A stretch of DNA of 64,000 bases from Marinomonas foliarum (GCF_003337275.1 NZ_QPJQ01000010.1:51961-115960); one strand, 5' to 3'; shown: positions 19,093-26,804, numbered from the stretch's first letter. Notes: generated by a model not told the origin, from the letters alone. A program made the numbers and translations.

Positions 19093-20154
19093 TTGTTTAA
19101 GCAATTTAGTATTCAGGCTCCATCGGCTGAAATCTCAGCCGAATTACAACAGAAAATCGACACGAAAACGAAACCGTTAGGCGCGTTAGGTGAGTTGGAA
19201 AATATTGCTTTTCAACTTGGCAAAATTCAGCAGTCGTTGTCGCCAGATGTGTCCAAACCCAAAATGATTATCTTTGCCGCCGACCATGGTGTGGTGGCAC
19301 AAGGTATTAGTTTGTTCCCACAAGAAGTGACGCCACAAATGGTGATGAATTTCTTGATGGGCGGCGCAGCGGTCAGTGTTTTCTGTGATCAGCATAAGGT
19401 GCCATTGCGAATTGTGGATGTGGGCGTCAACGCAAAGTTAGAAGCGCATCCGCTATTAGGTGATCGTAAAGTGGCGTTTGCTTCTAAGGACTTCAGCCAG
19501 CAAGCAGCAATGACAGCTGAGCAGTTAGATAAAGCGATTCAAGCGGGTGTCGATGAGGCTAACCTTGCCATTGATGATGGCGTGAACCTGTTGATGTTTG
19601 GCGAAATGGGTATTGGCAATACTTGTGTGTCCTCTTGCATGATGACAGCGTTAATGGGTGTGAATGCTAACGACAGTGCTGGACGTGGTACGGGGTTGGA
19701 TGTTGCTGGTGTATCCCACAAAGCAAAAATTATTGAGCTATCTTTAAAGCGTGCTGAACAAGAAACTGGCCAGATAATTTCTGACTGGAGTGCTCAAACA
19801 CTTGCAGAGCAAATTGGCGGTTTTGAAATTCTCGCCATGGCGGGCGCTATGCTGCAATCGGCTCAGCGGCAAACGGCGTTTGTAGTGGATGGTTTTATCT
19901 GTTCTGTGGCTTTGTTATTTGCCCAGAAAGTCGCGCTTGATGTGCGTGAATATGCCATTTTTGCCCATCAGTCGAATGAAAAGGCCCATAAAATATTACT
20001 CGATCATTTGAATGCCGAGCCCATTTTGTCTTTGGATCTGCGTTTGGGTGAGGGGTCCGGTGCGATATTGGCTTACCCTTTGATTCAAAGTGCCTGTGTA
20101 TTTTTGAAAAAAATGGCGAGTTTTGAAAGCGCTGGTGTAAGCGATTCTAAGTAG
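19093..20154 (+). CDS. cobT: Nicotinate-nucleotide--dimethylbenzimidazole phosphoribosyltransferase
   Basis: Transfers phosphoribose from nicotinate mononucleotide to 5,6-dimethylbenzimidazole, making alpha-ribazole phosphate, the lower ligand of cobalamin. Family motifs: TKPLGALGELE (about residues 25-35), FAADHGVV...GISLFPQEVT, FGEMGIGNT, and RLGEGSGA near the end, where Glu320 is the expected catalytic base. The length of 353 is typical. The start is TTG at 19093 with aaagggg upstream. It begins only 15 bases after rlmB, so it is probably read from the same transcript, and it is followed by cobS and cobC. Confidence 0.95.
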   Translation: MFKQFSIQAPSAEISAELQQKIDTKTKPLGALGELENIAFQLGKIQQSLSPDVSKPKMIIFAADHGVVAQGISLFPQEVTPQMVMNFLMGGAAVSVFCDQHKVPLRIVDVGVNAKLEAHPLLGDRKVAFASKDFSQQAAMTAEQLDKAIQAGVDEANLAIDDGVNLLMFGEMGIGNTCVSSCMMTALMGVNANDSAGRGTGLDVAGVSHKAKIIELSLKRAEQETGQIISDWSAQTLAEQIGGFEILAMAGAMLQSAQRQTAFVVDGFICSVALLFAQKVALDVREYAIFAHQSNEKAHKILLDHLNAEPILSLDLRLGEGSGAILAYPLIQSACVFLKKMASFESAGVSDSK

Positions 20155-20182
20155 TCTTCTCTAAACTCTTTATTAGGTAATA

Positions 20183-20974
20183 ATGAATATGAAAGGCGTG
20201 GTGATTGCTCCTTATTGGCAAGGCTTTAAACGCAGCTTGGTGACCTACACTCGGATCCCATTAAAAGTGGATTGGAGCGATGACGTAAAGCACACCCCAG
20301 CGGTGTGCTTTTTACCATGGATTGGTCTAGTGGTTGGTTTGTTGAGTGCTTGGCCTTTATGGTTTGACTGGTCGTCTTCCTTGCAAGCCTTGTTGATGTT
20401 GTTAACTGCAGTATTAATTACGGGTGGTTTTCATGAAGATGGTTTGATGGACAGTTGTGATGGCTTAGTGGGAGGTTGGGATAAAGAGCAACGTCTAACT
20501 ATTATGAAGGACTCGCGTATTGGTAGTTATGCTGCCTTGTCTATTTGGTTTTCTATGTCGCTAAAATGGCTACTGCTGAATGAACTTCTACAAGCTATTC
20601 CCGATTCGTTTTTAGGCTTTATTTATACGCTAAGTGCTTGGTGTGTAGTGCATGTGATTGCACGCTTTATCCCTTTGCTATTAATGCATACGCTCAAGTA
20701 TGTGAGCCTTGGGCAAAGTAAGGCTTCTAATATGATTGCTAAGCTGGGCCCAATTGAATGGTGTATTGCGTTGGTACCTTGTTTATTGATTGGCGTATTG
20801 GCTTTCAACTTATTGTATTTGGTTTTTACCCTTGTTTTGTCGGTTATTTTGGTCTTTTTGATTCGCCATTATTTACGCAAAAAAATTGATGGTTTTAATG
20901 GTGATACGTTAGGAGCAAGCGAGCAACTGGGTGAGATTTTGGTTATTTTTTGTCTGCTGGTTTCTTATTCGTGA
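20183..20974 (+). CDS. cobS: Adenosylcobinamide-GDP ribazoletransferase (cobalamin synthase)
   Basis: An integral membrane enzyme that joins adenosylcobinamide-GDP and alpha-ribazole (phosphate). It contains the active-site signature GGFHEDGLMDSCDGLVGGW followed by MKDSRIGSY, whose acidic residues bind Mg (about residues 81-116). About six hydrophobic segments follow. The C-terminal part has FNGDTLGASEQLGEI, also family-typical. Length 263. Its stop overlaps the cobC start (GTGA), indicating translational coupling. Product and neighbours agree fully with the nucleotide-loop assembly pathway. Confidence 0.95.
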   Translation: MNMKGVVIAPYWQGFKRSLVTYTRIPLKVDWSDDVKHTPAVCFLPWIGLVVGLLSAWPLWFDWSSSLQALLMLLTAVLITGGFHEDGLMDSCDGLVGGWDKEQRLTIMKDSRIGSYAALSIWFSMSLKWLLLNELLQAIPDSFLGFIYTLSAWCVVHVIARFIPLLLMHTLKYVSLGQSKASNMIAKLGPIEWCIALVPCLLIGVLAFNLLYLVFTLVLSVILVFLIRHYLRKKIDGFNGDTLGASEQLGEILVIFCLLVSYS

Positions 20975-21561
20975 AGCTGTATTTGATTCGTCATCCAAGG
21001 CCTGAGGTTGAGAAAGGCCTTTGCTATGGTGATATGGATGTGCCGCTTGCCGATGGATGGGAAAAGGGGGCAAAGGCGCTGAAAAATGCTTTATCAATTG
21101 ATTTCGATGGTGAAGCCAACGTATGTTTTCACAGCCCATTAACTCGCGCTGCCCAATTGGCTGAGCATATTTCTGATGGGCGCTCTCATGTTGCTTCTGC
21201 TTTGAAGGAGCTGGATTTTGGTGATTGGGAAGGACGCCGCTGGCAGGATATTCCAAAGCAAGAAATAGACTTGTGGGCTGAGGATATTGTCCATGCCTCA
21301 CCTTATCGTGGTGAGTCATTGCAGGTTGTCGCAGATCGTGTGTGGCAATGGTGGCTTTCTGTGAAAGATGCGCCGATGGAAAATTGTGTGTTGGTTGCTC
21401 ATTCTGGTGTTATCAAGGTGTTTGTCAGCATGCTTTGCCAATGGCCTTTGGATCAATGCCACCGAATTGATGTCGGCTTTAGCAGTGTGACAGAGCTCTC
21501 TGTACAGGGAGATTTTGTCATGTTGAAGCGGTTGGGTGCGGGTGATTGGGTTTCTGTTTAG
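20971..21561 (+). CDS. cobC: Alpha-ribazole phosphatase, histidine phosphatase family
   Basis: Removes the phosphate from alpha-ribazole 5'-phosphate or adenosylcobalamin 5'-phosphate in the last steps of B12 assembly. The protein begins MKLYLIRHPRPEV, with the phosphohistidine motif RHP in place of the usual RHG (His8). The second catalytic His is in VLVAHSGVIKV. I place the start at the GTG overlapping the cobS stop by 4 bases, because the reading frame upstream adds only 7 unsupported residues and GTGA coupling is common. The product is 196 residues. The cobTSC order is conserved in other gammaproteobacteria. Confidence 0.92.
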   Translation: MKLYLIRHPRPEVEKGLCYGDMDVPLADGWEKGAKALKNALSIDFDGEANVCFHSPLTRAAQLAEHISDGRSHVASALKELDFGDWEGRRWQDIPKQEIDLWAEDIVHASPYRGESLQVVADRVWQWWLSVKDAPMENCVLVAHSGVIKVFVSMLCQWPLDQCHRIDVGFSSVTELSVQGDFVMLKRLGAGDWVSV

Positions 21562-21581
21562 GCTAATCGAGTAAATAAATA

Positions 21582-22196
21582 ATGTTGCTATATTTTTTGG
21601 GGATGTTTGGTATTGCTGCGTTTGCAGTAACAGGGGTTATTTCATCCGGTAAAAAAGACATGGATCTGTTTAGTGTCGTGTTTCTTGGTATGGTGACTTC
21701 CTTAGGTGGTGGCACGATTAGAGATACCGTTTTATCTGTTGAAACGGTTTACTGGGTCGAGGATACATCTTATTTATGGGTGGCATTTTTGTCATCGGCA
21801 TTGGCTTTTTTTACGGTTAGGTTTATTGAAGATAGGCAGACAGTGTTTCATTATGCTGATTCTTTTGGTCTGGCCTTGTTTACTGTTGTGGCAACAGAAA
21901 AAGTTTTAGATTTAGGTTTCTCGCCCACCATCGCGATTACTATGGGGATTATTACGGGTGTAGCTGGTGGCATTATTCGTGATGTATTAAGTCATCGCCC
22001 TCCCTTAGTGTTGGGGCGAGAGTTTTATGCGACACCTGCGTTTTTGGGCGCTTTGTTATTGGTGCTACTTGAAAAAAACGTGCCGACCCATGAGTTTAAC
22101 TCGATTTACGCGGTGTCTTTAGTCTTTATACTAAGGGTGTTCGCGATACATAAAGATTTGTATTACCCAAGTTGGCTGTTGTACAAAAAAAGGTAG
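21582..22196 (+). CDS. TRIC-like / UPF0126 membrane protein
   Basis: A 204-residue protein with about seven hydrophobic helices and two copies of the family's glycine-rich motif, GMVTSLGGGTIRD (about residues 33-45) and GIITGVAGGIIRD (about residues 124-136). This internal duplication is the mark of UPF0126/YicG proteins, which share a fold with the trimeric intracellular cation (TRIC) channels. It lies between cobC and cobO, with 20- and 49-base gaps on the same strand, so it is likely cotranscribed. Bacterial members conduct monovalent cations in some studies; a link to cobalamin is only suggested by position. Confidence 0.85.
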   Translation: MLLYFLGMFGIAAFAVTGVISSGKKDMDLFSVVFLGMVTSLGGGTIRDTVLSVETVYWVEDTSYLWVAFLSSALAFFTVRFIEDRQTVFHYADSFGLALFTVVATEKVLDLGFSPTIAITMGIITGVAGGIIRDVLSHRPPLVLGREFYATPAFLGALLLVLLEKNVPTHEFNSIYAVSLVFILRVFAIHKDLYYPSWLLYKKR

Positions 22197-22245
22197 TACG
22201 GAACAAAATAGCGTGAAAAAAATAGTATAAAAAAAGAGATAAATT

Positions 22246-22884
22246 ATGACGGATCTTTCCCTAGGTAAAAAAAGCCTAGAACAAAAAGACGAACTGGCCG
22301 AGAAGAATGAAGCTCGCTTATTGAAGAAAAAGGCAGTGGTCGATCAGCGCATCGCAGCGGCAACGGAAGAGCGTGGTGTGACCATTTTGCTAACGGGTAA
22401 TGGTAAAGGCAAAAGTTCTAGTGCGTTTGGTACCATGGCGCGTGCTTTAGGGCATGGCCAAAAAAGTGCGGTTATTCAGTTTATAAAAGGCCGTAAAGCA
22501 ACGGGTGAGCAGCTGTTCTTTGGCTCCCATCCTTTGGTTGATTTTCATGTAATGGGTCATGGTTTTACATGGGAAACACGTAACCCTGAGTTGGAAAAAG
22601 AAGCCGCAGAGCAAGCATGGGAACTGGCTAAAAGTGTGTTGGCTGATTCTAGCGTGCATTTTGTTTTGCTAGATGAAATTACTTATATGTATAAGTATGG
22701 CTATTTAAACGAAGACGATTTGATCGCTGCTTTGGCTGCTCGTCCTGCTCACCAAAATGTGATGATGACAGGCCGAACTGCGCCACGAGTATTGTTAGAT
22801 AGCGTTGATACACACAGTAAAATTGGCAACGAGCGGCATGCTTTTGCGAATGGTGTTAAAGCTCAAATAGGTATCGAATGGTAG
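22246..22884 (+). CDS. cobO: Corrinoid adenosyltransferase (CobA/CobO/BtuR family)
   Basis: Transfers the adenosyl group of ATP to the cobalt of a reduced corrinoid. The P-loop GNGKGKSSSAFG is at about residues 51-62, followed by the family blocks QFIKG, VLLDEITYMYKYGYL and MMTGRTAPRVLLDSVD. The length of 212 residues is standard for the BtuR/CobO class. An unusually charged N-terminal 40 residues (KKSLEQKDELAEKNEAR) precede the domain. It closes the rnr-rlmB-cobTSC-TRIC series and is followed directly by a terminator. Whether it serves salvage or a de novo route cannot be told from this window. Confidence 0.94.
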   Translation: MTDLSLGKKSLEQKDELAEKNEARLLKKKAVVDQRIAAATEERGVTILLTGNGKGKSSSAFGTMARALGHGQKSAVIQFIKGRKATGEQLFFGSHPLVDFHVMGHGFTWETRNPELEKEAAEQAWELAKSVLADSSVHFVLLDEITYMYKYGYLNEDDLIAALAARPAHQNVMMTGRTAPRVLLDSVDTHSKIGNERHAFANGVKAQIGIEW

Positions 22885-22907
22885 CTCGCATTGCGAGCTG
22901 CTTTTTT
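22883..22907 (+). terminator. Rho-independent terminator after cobO
   Basis: The stem agctcg / cgagct around cattg, extended by one G:C pair, is followed by gcttttttctttttc. It begins inside the cobO stop codon. Confidence 0.85.
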
Positions 22908-22975
22908 CTTTTTCCATCTTCCTTCCGTTTCCTTCAGTGCTTTATTTTATTCTCAGGTATTAGTTTTAAAAAATA

Positions 22976-22997
22976 AATGAGATTAATTCTCAATATA
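22976..22997. promoter_or_regulatory. Candidate Fur box 1
   Basis: aaatgagattaattctcaat contains near-symmetric tgagat / attctca halves like the Fur repeat hexamers. It lies about 81 bases before the next gene's ATG, with a better box downstream. Confidence 0.55.
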
Positions 22998-23022
22998 GTT
23001 GGATTTATTTTACTTCTTTTAC

Positions 23023-23041
23023 GATAATGATTCTCATTAGG
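23023..23041. promoter_or_regulatory. Fur box 2
   Basis: gataatgattctcattagg matches 15 of 19 bases of the consensus GATAATGATAATCATTATC. It lies 36 bases before the ATG at 23078, where Fur would overlap the promoter, so iron starvation should induce the locus. Confidence 0.75.
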
Positions 23042-23077
23042 TTTTAATGTGTATCATAACAAATCGTGGAGAAGACA

Positions 23078-23521
23078 ATGCAGGATTGGGAGCGTTTAAC
23101 TAGACAGGCAAATCGAGCGTATTCAAACAATGCTTTTACTGATGCTGTCGATCTGAATCGGCAAGCTTTGTGCGAAGCAGAGCGTTCGTTTGATGAAGAC
23201 TTTTTTCGGGATGCTGAGTCTGCCGTGGCTGCGGCGGCTGTTAGCTTTCTTAATATTGCCGAGTCATACACTGCGCTGGGTGATTTTATTTCGGCAAATA
23301 CGCAATTTGAACGCGCTGTCCATTTTTTACAAACTGTTATATCTCGTCCAGATATGAACAATGAGCAACGCAGCTTGATCATGCGCACTGCTACTCATAT
23401 TCGCTTTGAATGGGATCTTTTTACGCAGTCTTATCAAAAAGATGTGTCGGCGCAAAGCAAGACGTTGGTGCAGGCTTTATCCAGCGCGATTACAGCGCCA
23501 AATGCTTACGTATGCCATTAG
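23078..23521 (+). CDS. Small TPR-like protein, first gene of a Fur-box locus
   Basis: A 147-residue soluble protein. I use the ATG at 23078 because a ggag site sits 6 bases upstream; a GTG 12 bases earlier is less likely. Residues 3-100 form helical pairs of tetratricopeptide type (WERLTRQANRAYSNNAFTDA, then ESYTALGDFISANTQFERAV). It is not recognised as a named family with certainty, though it resembles small conserved Vibrio/Shewanella-type proteins. Two Fur boxes lie upstream, so it is probably iron-regulated. Its end overlaps the next gene by 10 bases, indicating coupled translation. Confidence 0.7.
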   Translation: MQDWERLTRQANRAYSNNAFTDAVDLNRQALCEAERSFDEDFFRDAESAVAAAAVSFLNIAESYTALGDFISANTQFERAVHFLQTVISRPDMNNEQRSLIMRTATHIRFEWDLFTQSYQKDVSAQSKTLVQALSSAITAPNAYVCH

Positions 23522-23736
23522 CTATTAAACTGCAATTATTAGCGAGCATGATGCTGAGTTCCTATTTGCAGGCAAGTTCAGGTCAAGTCGATTCTGCATG
23601 GGGAGTTAACGGGCTACTTCACCTTCTTGCGGTTGGTTCTGGTCTTTTTGCTATTGTTGGAAGCCTTGTTTATAAGCAGTGGATTCGTCATCGAAAAACA
23701 CGACAGCAAGAGGAGGGCGAACATCATGATGCATAA
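23512..23736 (+). CDS. Small membrane protein, second gene of the Fur-box locus
   Basis: A 74-residue protein starting inside the end of the previous gene (ATGCCATTAG, where TAG is that gene's stop). The N-terminus (IKLQLLASMMLSSYL) is a weak hydrophobic segment or uncleaved signal. A clear membrane helix is at about residues 31-51 (LLHLLAVGSGLFAIVGSLVY). The C-terminal tail is very polar (KQWIRHRKTRQQEEGEHHDA) and would face the cytoplasm. No family is recognised. The longer in-frame extension upstream to 23410 has no support. The gene contains near its end the Shine-Dalgarno site for the next one. Confidence 0.6.
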   Translation: MPLAIKLQLLASMMLSSYLQASSGQVDSAWGVNGLLHLLAVGSGLFAIVGSLVYKQWIRHRKTRQQEEGEHHDA

Positions 23737-23812
23737 TCTGATGAAGATCTTGGATAAAGTGATATCTTTTAAAGTCGCAAAAGCGTCTTGTGAACAATTA
23801 AATAGCGAATAG
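23726..23812 (+). CDS. Candidate 28-residue microprotein
   Basis: ATGATG at 23726 is preceded by aggagg (23711-23716) at 9 bases, one of the best ribosome binding sites in the window, and its start lies inside the end of the preceding gene. The predicted product MMHNLMKILDKVISFKVAKA... is 28 residues, with an amphipathic basic helix and one Cys near its C-terminal end. It ends 18 bases before the peptidase gene. It is too short for database domains. It may be a real effector or substrate, or only a translational coupler for the peptidase gene. Confidence 0.5.
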   Translation: MMHNLMKILDKVISFKVAKASCEQLNSE

Positions 23813-23830
23813 CATTATATAGGTGTGATT

Positions 23831-24115
23831 ATGTTCCACTTAATAAAAGTGCAGGGGGAAAGTATGGCCCCGCATTTACACGATGGCGATTTTGTTTGCA
23901 TCAGCCGATGGTATCGCAAGTTGAGTGCTGGTCATATTGTGGTTGTGGACCATGCTTTCTATGGTTTGATTATTAAAAAAATCCTGCATATTGCACCCGA
24001 TGGTCAGCTCTGGCTTGGTGGTGAAGCAAACAAAAGCCTGCAATCCGAACGCATTGGTTGGGTATCACCTAGGCGCGTCATTGGAAAAGTTATCAGTCAG
24101 ATATGTGCATCATAA
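23831..24115 (+). CDS. Minimal S24/S26-family (signal-peptidase-like) protease
   Basis: A 94-residue protein. The first half has the S26 signature VQGESMAPHLHDGDFV (Ser11 would be the nucleophile) and, at residues 34-51, GHIVVVDHAFYGLIIKKI, where Lys49 or Lys50 takes the place of the general base. There is no membrane anchor and no large accessory domain, so it is far smaller than LepB. It resembles the small S26 proteins annotated near nickel superoxide dismutase, but no sodN gene is present here. ATG 23831 was chosen; GTG 23825 is possible. It is the last gene of the Fur-box locus. Its substrate is unknown; one of the small upstream proteins is a candidate. Confidence 0.78.
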   Translation: MFHLIKVQGESMAPHLHDGDFVCISRWYRKLSAGHIVVVDHAFYGLIIKKILHIAPDGQLWLGGEANKSLQSERIGWVSPRRVIGKVISQICAS

Positions 24116-24246
24116 AAGGTGTACAGAAATCTAGACGGTTTCCTAAAAGCTGATAAAACGGTTTACGAGTCTGATGTTGGTCTAGAGCATTTTTTTCTCT
24201 AGAATCCACGCATATCAACCTTAATCATTTATTCAGTGAGAAAACC

Positions 24247-24867
24247 ATGTCAACTGCCGAGCTACCAACAGTGAAAAAACACACACGCCTTGAAGATGTC
24301 CAAGCTGTGATTCTTGGTACCTTAATTATTGCGTTAGGTGTGAACCTTTATACTCATGCTGGCCTGTTAACCGGAGGGTCTGCTGGGTTGGCTTTTCTAA
24401 TGAAGTATGCGACGCCTTTGACTTTTGGTCAGGCATTTTTCTTAATCAACCTGCCATTTTATGTTTTAGCGATTATACATTTTGGTTGGGAATTCACTAT
24501 TAAGACTTTTCTTTCTGTATTTTGCTTGTCGGTCTTTGCTGATGTGACTCCGATGTTAGTCAACTTCAATGAAGTTAATCCGTTGTATGCCAGTATTGCT
24601 GGTGGTTTTTTGATGGGCGTGGGTTTTTTAATGTTATTTCGTCATAACGCTAGTCTGGGCGGACTTAATATTCTGGCACGCTATTTGGCTGAAAAATATG
24701 GAATCTCCATGGGGAAATTCCAGATGGCAGTTGATTGTATGATTGTACTACTGTCTGTGTTTGTTGTTGATTACACGTTAATTCTTATCTCGGTTGTTGG
24801 TGCTGTTGCATTAAATATGATTATTGCAGTAAACCATAAGCCTGGCCGCTACATGGGTAATGTGTAG
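24247..24867 (+). CDS. YitT/DUF161 family membrane protein
   Basis: A 206-residue inner membrane protein with five or six hydrophobic helices. The family pattern is visible: ILGTLIIALGVNLYTHAGLLTGGSAGLAFL at about residues 26-55 (only part of it diagnostic) and the second block FRHNASLGGLNILARYLAEK at about residues 136-155. This short form lacks the C-terminal DUF2179 domain of Bacillus YitT, a version common in gammaproteobacteria. The function is unknown, probably transport. It is transcribed alone with a terminator 32 bases downstream. Confidence 0.85.
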   Translation: MSTAELPTVKKHTRLEDVQAVILGTLIIALGVNLYTHAGLLTGGSAGLAFLMKYATPLTFGQAFFLINLPFYVLAIIHFGWEFTIKTFLSVFCLSVFADVTPMLVNFNEVNPLYASIAGGFLMGVGFLMLFRHNASLGGLNILARYLAEKYGISMGKFQMAVDCMIVLLSVFVVDYTLILISVVGAVALNMIIAVNHKPGRYMGNV

Positions 24868-24899
24868 TTATAGCTAACCGCACGCGAGAAAAAATATTA

Positions 24900-24927
24900 A
24901 AAAGGCGACTTAGGTCGTCTTTTTTTC
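24900..24927 (+). terminator. Rho-independent terminator
   Basis: The stem aaggcgac / gtcgtctt (one G-U pair) with the four-base loop ttag is followed by a run of T. Confidence 0.8.
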
Positions 24928-25016
24928 TGTCTTGATGTTGAACTCGTAGGTAGGCGTTTCCTAACAGAGCTACGCTCAGGTATTATTACCTCAACCAAAA
25001 GTGCGAGGAAAAGCGT

Positions 25017-25547
25017 TTGGAATTACTTAAAGTAGACAACCTTAATCCCTATCTGGATGATCTAATTGAGCTCTTGTGTGATGCGGTGGATTCAGGTGCG
25101 CCAATTGGTTTTTTACCACCAATGAGCGAATCCGAAGCAAAAGCGTATTGGCAGATCGTAAACGATGATCTACAGGCCAATGCTCGACAAGTTTTGTTGG
25201 TTCGTGAAGACGACAAAGTTGTTGGAAGTGTGCAGATCGCTATGTCTCCAAAAGCGAACGCGTTGCATCGTTGTGATGTCGAAAAGCTGATGGTTCATAC
25301 GCAAGCACGAGAGCACGGTTTAGGAAGTACCCTTATGCAAGGGGTAGAGCGTGTCGCCGCAGCGATGCAAAGGCAACTGTTGATACTGGAAGTGAGAAGC
25401 GATGATATTGCTCACGACATGTATGTCAATATGGGCTATATTCCGTTTGGCGAAGTTCCTGGTTACACGCGCAGTGCAAGCGGTATGCTGCACAATGCCA
25501 CATTTTTCTACAAAGAAATTGAAACCACTCACGAAGTATTCTCTTAA
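25017..25547 (+). CDS. GNAT-family N-acetyltransferase
   Basis: A 176-residue protein with the GNAT core. Strand beta4 and motif A are at about residues 90-112 (VEKLMVHTQAREHGLGSTLM; the acetyl-CoA loop R/Q-x-x-G-x-G/A appears as QAREHGLG). A C-terminal strand has YVNMGYIPFGEVPGY (about residues 138-152). The start is TTG with gagga about 8 bases upstream. The substrate is unknown. It is followed 26 bases later by rsuA on the same strand, so cotranscription is possible. Confidence 0.85.
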   Translation: MELLKVDNLNPYLDDLIELLCDAVDSGAPIGFLPPMSESEAKAYWQIVNDDLQANARQVLLVREDDKVVGSVQIAMSPKANALHRCDVEKLMVHTQAREHGLGSTLMQGVERVAAAMQRQLLILEVRSDDIAHDMYVNMGYIPFGEVPGYTRSASGMLHNATFFYKEIETTHEVFS

Positions 25548-25573
25548 TTTAAACAAAGCCATAGGCGACTCCC

Positions 25574-26263
25574 TTGAGACTTGATTTTTATATATCCCAT
25601 GTGACTGAATTGGCACGTAAAGCAGCAAAAATAGCGGCATCTAAAGGCCGTGTTACGGTTAATGGAGAGGTGGTTAAGAAAGCCAACTACACCGTGCAAG
25701 AAGGGGATAAGGTTTGCCTAGATGACACCCTTTTAGCGTGGCCATCTGAAGGGTATTATTTGATGTATAAACCTGCAGGCTACGTCTGCGCAACTCAAGA
25801 CCCTGATCATCCTACCGTATTGGATTTACTGCCTTCACATTTAGGGCAAGAGCTAAAAATTGTGGGCCGCTTGGATAAAGACACCACAGGTTTATTGCTA
25901 TTAACCACTGATGGACAATGGCTGCATCGTATTACGTCACCACGTAATGCTTGTAATAAACGCTACCGTATAATGTTGGCAGACCCTATTAACGATAGTG
26001 ATTTGAAGCAGTTGGAGGAAGGGGTTATGTTGAATGGCGAGGCACAACCAACCTTACCCGCTACTGCTGAGCGAATTAGCGAGTGTGATATTTATTTAAC
26101 GATTCAAGAAGGTAAATATCACCAAGTAAAAAGAATGTTAGCGGCAGTTGGCAATAAAGTAGAAGAACTTCACCGCGATCAAATAGGCCCACTTTCGTTG
26201 GATGCCGACCTAGAGGCAGGTGAATTCCGTCAATTGACTGATGCAGAAGTAGCTTACTTTTAA
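25574..26263 (+). CDS. rsuA: 16S rRNA pseudouridine(516) synthase
   Basis: Isomerises U516 of 16S rRNA to pseudouridine. It has an N-terminal S4 RNA-binding domain (MRLDFYISHVTELARKAAKI, then GRVTVNGEVVKKANYTV; residues 1-50) and the catalytic domain with GRLDKDTTGLLLLT at about residues 97-110, where the Asp of RLDKDTTG is the nucleophile. KYHQVKRML is the third family motif. The 229-residue length suits RsuA. The start is TTG, and the product aligns with the common MRLD start of RsuA. RluE or RluF paralogues are the alternative, but the S4 domain and size favour RsuA. Confidence 0.9.
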   Translation: MRLDFYISHVTELARKAAKIAASKGRVTVNGEVVKKANYTVQEGDKVCLDDTLLAWPSEGYYLMYKPAGYVCATQDPDHPTVLDLLPSHLGQELKIVGRLDKDTTGLLLLTTDGQWLHRITSPRNACNKRYRIMLADPINDSDLKQLEEGVMLNGEAQPTLPATAERISECDIYLTIQEGKYHQVKRMLAAVGNKVEELHRDQIGPLSLDADLEAGEFRQLTDAEVAYF

Positions 26264-26277
26264 TAAGAGATTGAAGA

Positions 26278-26646
26278 ATGAAAGAATTATCGATGGAAGA
26301 ACGCGTTCAGTTGTTAATCGCCCCAGATAGCGAGCGTTTGGCGTATTTTATTGAACAAGCAAAAGCGACGGAATTGGTTTGGAGCCTAAGCAACGAAGAA
26401 GGCTTCGTCATGGTTGAAACTGACGATGGTGATTGCGTAATGGTTTGGCCTGATGCGGAATTTGCCAGCCAGTGGGCGATTGAAGATTGGGATGACTGTG
26501 AACCTGTTTCAGTTTCCCTAGAGACGTTTAAGGGTGAGTGGTTACCAAGCCTTGCATTAGACAATATTACCGTTGCCGTTTTTCCAAACATTGAAGACGA
26601 AGGTAAGTTATCGACAGCGCAAGAGTTAACGGATTTACTGGCTTAA
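26278..26646 (+). CDS. DUF2750 domain protein
   Basis: A 122-residue acidic cytoplasmic protein. The whole length matches the DUF2750 pattern as I know it: a helical start (RLAYFIEQAKATELVWSLSN), a strand block with GDCVMVWPDAEFASQWA (about residues 56-72), and CEPVSVSLETFKGEWLPSL. It is often near housekeeping genes in gammaproteobacteria; no function is known. It lies 14 bases after rsuA and is probably cotranscribed with it. Confidence 0.8.
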   Translation: MKELSMEERVQLLIAPDSERLAYFIEQAKATELVWSLSNEEGFVMVETDDGDCVMVWPDAEFASQWAIEDWDDCEPVSVSLETFKGEWLPSLALDNITVAVFPNIEDEGKLSTAQELTDLLA

Positions 26647-26657
26647 TATAAAAAAAT

Positions 26658-26746
26658 AACCCCTCCCTAATCCTCCCCTTCAAAGACACAAGGTGAGGTA
26701 AGGAAATTAGCTTGCTTCTCTCCCTCCCAAGGGGGAGGTTGGGAGA
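26658..26746. repeat. Degenerate palindromic repeat between DUF2750 gene and tetR
   Basis: acccctccctaatcctcccctt...aaggtgagg and then ctctccctcccaa / gggggaggttgggagag. The first part resembles the elements at 11080 and 11636; the second part is a long C/G-rich hairpin. It may also serve as a terminator region for rsuA-DUF2750, though without a clear T run. Confidence 0.5.
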
Positions 26747-26804
26747 GTTTATGTCTTGCTTCAGTGCTGTTCGCAAAAAATACAAATAAGGACTCAACTC
26801 CCCC

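Noticed and set aside
23410..23511. Longer start for the 74-residue membrane protein of the Fur-box locus
   Set aside because: The extension lies wholly in another frame of the preceding gene and adds residues with no hydrophobic or domain character. The ATG at 23512 overlaps the preceding stop region as coupled genes do.
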